The notes below the pieces were generated by a model. That model had not been told where the DNA came from. It searched no databases and worked only from the letters and a program-made list of their open reading frames with translations. The position numbers were made by a program, and so were the translations under genes. 64,000 bases of DNA from Lethocerus indicus (lineage: Eukaryota > Arthropoda > Insecta > Hemiptera > Belostomatidae): positions 9,796,001-9,860,000 of the forward strand of contig JACDQD010000004.1 in NCBI GenBank assembly GCA_019843655.1, read 5' to 3'. This document shows, one piece after another, positions 59,001 through 64,000 of this stretch (position 1 is its first letter; each line of letters starts with the position of its first letter).

Positions 59001-62000
59001 GAAGAAAAACCCGTTGTAATTAAAAATTTGTATCTTAACGGACACTGAAGCTAGTTTCAAATGAGAACGCTCTGTCATCAATTTATTGCTGAGATTCACA
59101 TATTAGATATATGTGAAAATGACAAGGTTCATCACAAATGATGAAACTTCTGGCATCGAGTGCGCGTCTTGAAAACAAAAATAAGTTGGAAGGTCTACGA
59201 TAATTGAATGATGAGTTCAAGCGGAAAGTTTGGAGAAGACTGTCAAAGACGTTTGCATCGGCTTGGTAGATCACGGCGACTGTATTCAGAAACTTCCAGG
59301 CTCATTCCACGCGCTGACAGGATATATTAACGATGGTCAACTTGTTATGAAATATTGCGAGTTTAAGGCGGGAACAAAGAAATGACGCAAACAGAAGAAA
59401 ACATATGGATTGTACAATTGGATCTAAAATTATAAATTACGAAGTAATGTATTATAATTATTATATATGAATTATATCAATGTTTATATTATTCTTTTGC
59501 TACCTTGCGAGAAGCTGAACATTGATTTCAATATCATTTTTTTGCAGCTTCGTCAAGTTTTCCTTAATAATGTGTACGTTTTATATACAATTATTTGTTC
59601 ATATAGTCGAAGCCAATATATAATTTTGAATTCAATACTGAGTCTTATTAAGCCAGAGTTATGGCCAGTTAATATCCAAATTGTTACAAAAACTCGAGAG
59701 TTATGAGGAAGTTAAAAGAAAGAAAAAAAAACAATATTCCAGGAAATCAGTTAACGGAGTGTAGTGATGGGCCCCTGAGAGGTCACTCACATGGACTTCT
59801 GGGACGATTTCTATCCTCTGACGTTGGTGGCACAAAAATAAATATCATAAAAGCTAAAAAAAGGCCACGAGTCGATGGTTAGGCTAGCCTGTGTACGTAA
59901 ACTCCTCCCAGGACCGGTTGTATTGACGTCACGCACAGCCGGTAACCAGCCACATAAAATGTTTCCCGTCCTTCTGCGGTCAATAAAAGTTTATAATACC
60001 GGCTTCCTTTAATAAATGTAACGAAGATCGGAGTTTAAAGTCTTGCAAAAATTTATACACAGATGTTAAAGACGCAAATTTTTGTTCTATGTTGTACATA
60101 TTATTTATCATGTTTACTATATAACGGTATTATTTCTACAGTATTAACTAAGGAATCAGAACGGCATGTGAATTGTATCATAAGAGTACAAGATTTGGTG
60201 AACCATAACCAATCAATGGGTGCTTAGTGCCACGGGTTGTCAGGGCCCATTAGTAGGAAGGGACATTAGGAAATGTACTGCTTGATTAACTTTTGACATC
60301 AGGAAATGTTTACGTATCGAGCTGTTGCAAATAAGCCCGGATGTGTTGAGGAACTTGAAAAAGCCTCGTGATAAGGTTGATACGTCAGCTTTGACAAGGT
60401 TAAAACACTCGAAATATTTGGTCCCACAGTTCTATAATGCACGTCCAAGTAGCATTAAATGTTGTTTTGCATGCTTAGCGTTTTAAGCGCTAATTTTGAA
60501 TGGATCAAAGCCTCAGCGACAAAGACTTCTATTGAATGCGACGTGTAGAGGGACTTGGTGTTAATATATTGTTTATGACTCAAGGCTGGACGGGTAATTC
60601 TTGGGCGAGGGATCCCGGAAAGGGCAAATTTTGCTAAGTGAAATATTTGAACGGTTGAGATCCTTCAACCGCGGACCCAGGGCTGGGGAACGCCCCTGAC
60701 TATAATTGACAATTTATGCGGCAAATTAATTGTTGGTGATGAATGACTGATGGTCGAAAAACACCGGCGTCCCAAAGCCCATTTGGGAGATTCATAAAGG
60801 CGGTGGCAATAAATCACGCGCGTCTCGGACGGGGACGTTGGGGAGGGCTCCGTGTAAACTCATTCAATGCCGCCGATGAACAACAATTAGCCGGACTAAT
60901 GGACGAAAATGGTATACAATTGCGCAAGCCGATGGACACCTGCAGACGAAATTTACGTAAGCAGTCAGTAAGCAGGATAGCGGTATGCACGATTTCCTTT
61001 TAGCGTTTTCAAGGAAAAAACTACAAGTTGATTCATCACTGACAATCGATAAACTAATGGATGTTTCAATAAATCACAGCTTTATATAGTTCAGTTTATA
61101 AATAGCGTCCCTATATTGCATCCCGATTCATAATCCTTTTTATAGACTGTTCAAGAATATATTTTTAAATGGTAAGACAACGCAATTACATACTTTCCGA
61201 GACATTGGATTGAATGCTTGTCAGTACTTTTTTCCTTGTCTTGAAAGGATACTGCGTTGATAGAAAAAAATTGTGTCCAAATGGACACTAAGGGGGTATA
61301 TATACAAGGAGGATAGGGTTGAAAATCGCAAGGGATTTAAATAAATACCTAAAAATAGAACAAAAAGTTCTTTAAAAAATTCTAAATGTAATTATAGGAA
61401 TGAATTGTCAATGCGAATATTAAATAATAATTCAATGAAATTTTGTTTAAACCAAATTATGAATATTCCCATTTATATAGACACCCCTATTAATAGTAGG
61501 GTGGTATCAGACACACGAATAGTAGATTCCTCGAGCCTAGAGTGTAATTTTCAGGCGTTTTCGGACCACAATATCTATAGAGAGAAGACCTTATAAATAA
61601 AATATTTCCAAACAGGCTTTGGGAGTTCAAGATAATCAATACATCAATATAAGATAATTATGTTTGAGTTTAACAAACTGAACGATCCTCATAGTTGTGA
61701 ACGAGACCCGAGTGAATAATGTCACGTATCTTTCATTCCAACACCCCAATCCCTACCGTCTTTTACGTAATCCAACCGGATTTCCGGAGCTTGCATACAT
61801 TCCGGATATCTTAGAGTAACAATGCACTTCTTATGATACGGTTTTATATTAGTAATACCGTCAATAGCTTTAATGAAAATTGTACGTATCTATTGAAATG
61901 AACATCAACAAATATGTTGAGGAAATACGCTCAATTGGCTAAGTGCGAAAGAAAAGTTTCCCAATTTGCCATAGGGCCCGAATACAATTAAGCCAGTGCA

Positions 62001-62312
62001 CATGAATGTAGTTTTCAGCTGGAATCAGGATCTTGACGGATTGATAACGACAATGCCACTCCTCAATTGTGAACCACCTGTATAATTGTCTACTGTCCGT
62101 CGGAAACTTTCACCCGCAAGTGAAAGTATTTTCAACATAAAACATCTCAACTTGCCCTAAAGAAGGATCGACTGCATTTCCGAGGAGTGGTTCCATGAAG
62201 CTGCTCGGACCTAAGCAGCAAGATGAGATCCTTAAATATTAAATGAAAGTGTTGTGTGTTTCATAACTAAACTAATATTTTATAAACCTTCATTTGAAGA
62301 CTAGTATTTCTA

Positions 62313-62315
<3 letters not shown>

Positions 62316-62364
<49 letters not shown>
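62316..62364. repeat. (AT)n microsatellite
   Basis: About 24 uninterrupted AT units. Confidence 0.95.
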
Positions 62365-62366
<2 letters not shown>

Positions 62367-63396
62367 ATACACGACTACAGCTGAAATGTATAATAGTTTA
62401 GAATGTAATGTCATTATCCTTAATGAAGACTTCTATTGGGCCTAATCAGGGTCTGACATTTTCTTCAATATTTTATTGAAAAATCTCTGAAATATGTTTA
62501 AAACACAAGCCAACTTCCACAAAACAGATTTGTGGTTACTTAATTTGTAATCTGTGAACACCAATAATAATTGAAAAAAAGCCATAAGAAGAAATCAGAA
62601 AATGACTTTACTAACCGCATTATTGCACCAGAACAAAAATCACCGTCTATGATCCGGCCTTGAGTCCAAAAATCAAGGATATAAAGATGGATGAAATGAA
62701 ACATTTATGAATTTCAGACGAACAACTGATGGGAACTTCCTTAATATTAATTTGCTTTAAATTACTGGAAATATATATGAGCCACACAAAACGCATACAC
62801 GCGAGATGGGATCTACTACCAAATTCCATCTATTTTACCAAACTCAGCTAAATATCGATAACTATATTTAAAGGATCCGTAATTGCCCATATTTGTTTTC
62901 TCGTAACGTTCCTAAATTCGTAATGTCCAATTATATTCTTCCATTTTATCTCTAGTTGAGTAAGAAATGAATTAGATTAGTATCATCAATTTAAATTCAA
63001 GCGTTTTATATGTGAAGAATAAGATACAAAAATATCGTTACACCTAAATCAAGGCTTCAGAATAGTTAATGAAGCCAACCAGAATATAGTATCCCCGATC
63101 CACACCAATTGGTACACCACAATACACGAGTTCAATACATGGATGCCTGCTTCATCAAGGTGTCTCCTCATAGAGGGAATTAATCTTGCCACGTGCCTAA
63201 GACTCCAAAAATATTCGCGATTTTTATTTCACTACTTAAAACTTTGACGACGCTCAATGGGTATATTTTCCTAATGATACATTTTACTATCAATACAGGG
63301 AGAAAATCCGAAACTAGTGCCCCGCGAATCCCCAAAAATAAGCCTACAGTCAATAATAACATTACCTTCTAACCAGATAACCCAAGTTGAGCATAC

Positions 63397-63479
63397 CTGT
63401 CTTGTAAGAGTGTGCCCGACGTGGACGGTTGGCCCTCTTGCCAGGCCGGTCTGGTCGATGATTCTTTGAGTCGGTTCAT
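63397..63479 (-). CDS. snu: Candidate alternative first coding exon 1b of the ABCH gene
   Basis: The ATG (63477-63479) opens a 27-codon frame (MNRLKESSTRPAWQEGQ...) ending at donor GACAG|GTATGC in phase 2, exactly the phase needed for exon 2. The join reads [12 protein letters not shown] and would give an 818-aa protein. The frame stays open upstream to a TAG near 63683, and a GA/CT tract lies about 130 bp upstream of the ATG. Only phase, a good donor and composition support it; the phase match alone has a one in three chance. Confidence 0.4.
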
Positions 63480-63603
63480 CGCTGGCCAAGTGTCGGCCTC
63501 CAAATGGTCAGAGAGACAGAGAACGCCGGCAGAGGCGGCACACTTGACACTGGGACGGCCACGCACAAAGCCCTCTTTTACCGGACTCCATGGTCCACCC
63601 CTC

Positions 63604-63642
<39 letters not shown>

Positions 63643-64000
63643 TCCGCCGCTTGCAGGCATGAATTATTGCCGGTACTCAACTACTGTTCACTTCAACACA
63701 CACACACACACACATTGCCTTACTGAAATAGTAAGTGGCACTTCGCAGTACTCGTGCACACGTCTCCCCAATCCACCCTTCCGGTCTAAATTACTAGGAG
63801 GGAAAGGGAAACTTCCATTTTTCTCTGTATGTTCTCTTCCCATGTATGAAATTATACGATTGGTATTAATTAGAGTAAATACGCAGTGGGAGTGGTAATA
63901 AATGCACTACCGCATTTTAAGCGAGGAGACAATTTTACAAAAATGTCCTGATGTTCGTATAGTGGTATACCAACGTGGGAATAGTAGTCTAATTCGAGTA
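63480..64000 (-). promoter_or_regulatory. 5' flank of candidate exon 1b
   Basis: CpG- and GC-rich to about 63.6 kb, then a (CT)n tract at 63603-63639 and (CA)n at 63698-63714. On the minus strand an upstream ATG with a strong context (ACCATGG, ATG at 63589-63591) opens a 27-codon frame ending at TGA 63508-63510, before the exon 1b ATG. This would be an upstream ORF if the region is transcribed. Confidence 0.35.
63603..63639. repeat. (CT)n / (GA)n microsatellite
   Basis: Uninterrupted TC units, GA on the gene strand, explaining the Arg-Glu and Ser-Leu repeat open frames read through it. Confidence 0.95.

Larger units (their letters stand above)
55331..63396. other. Region between the two candidate ABCH first exons
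   Basis: No gene supported. It would be intron 1 of the 1b transcript or intergenic DNA if 1b is not real. It contains the 55.6/58.9-kb repeat pair, a 13-bp-arm hairpin, an AT microsatellite and CpG-rich patches at about 56.4-56.6 and 60.7-61.0 kb. Confidence 0.55.

Noticed and set aside
1..64000. tRNA, rRNA and CRISPR-like structures
   Set aside because: No tRNA B-box/A-box pairs or regular spacer-repeat arrays were seen; CRISPR is not expected in an insect nuclear genome.

Overview
The window looks like nuclear DNA of an insect. It is AT-rich, has large introns with canonical GT-AG junctions, carries AT, GA and CA microsatellites, and encodes an ABCH-type transporter, a subfamily known mainly from arthropods. 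I cannot name the species. Two protein-coding genes, both on the minus strand and head to tail, explain essentially all the coding signal. I built both models by following reading phase across splice sites, and every junction keeps frame.

Region 1 (36-7351): a complete 15-exon Vps51 gene, predicted 792 aa. Vps51 is the tethering subunit shared by the GARP and EARP complexes, which act on endosome-to-Golgi and recycling-endosome traffic. Its introns hold a partial duplication of the start of exon 6 and a small GC-richer island with open frames on both strands. Region 2 (7352-11235) is the Vps51 5' flank, with a degenerate ~31-bp minisatellite, and the 3' flank of the next gene, with several AATAAA signals.

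Region 3 (11236 to at least 54860, possibly 63479): an ABCH half-transporter gene, predicted 794 aa from the near first exon. It is snustorr-like, and related proteins are often labelled 'ABC transporter G family member 23/20' in insect genomes. The nucleotide-binding domain comes first (Walker A, Q-loop, LSGGQ, Walker B, H-loop), followed by a six-helix permease with a large extracellular loop after helix 1. Part of that loop is encoded by two tandem exons of exactly equal length (178 bp), equal phase and 56% protein identity. They can only be used one at a time without breaking frame, so the gene very probably makes two transporters with different extracellular faces. Two phase-compatible first coding exons (54.85 kb and 63.4 kb), each below a GA/CT tract, suggest alternative promoters.

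Region 4: the first introns (13.1 kb and 20.1 kb) and the flank beyond 55 kb are gene-poor. They contain a dispersed repeat family carrying hammerhead-ribozyme cores (CTGANGA, stem II, GAAACCGGTC). One copy at 39010-39046 matches the full consensus and lies in the sense orientation of the ABCH first intron. Two copies sit in foldback structures of the kind expected from Penelope-like or retrozyme-like non-autonomous elements. Other contents are short duplicated segments, microsatellites and CpG-rich islands.

There is a sharp compositional boundary near 19.7-20.3 kb. Below it (Vps51, the intergenic region and the 3' part of the ABCH gene) CpG is scarce; above it CpG is common. This is what long-term germline methylation of a transcribed block would leave. 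No tRNA, rRNA or other protein-coding gene could be supported.
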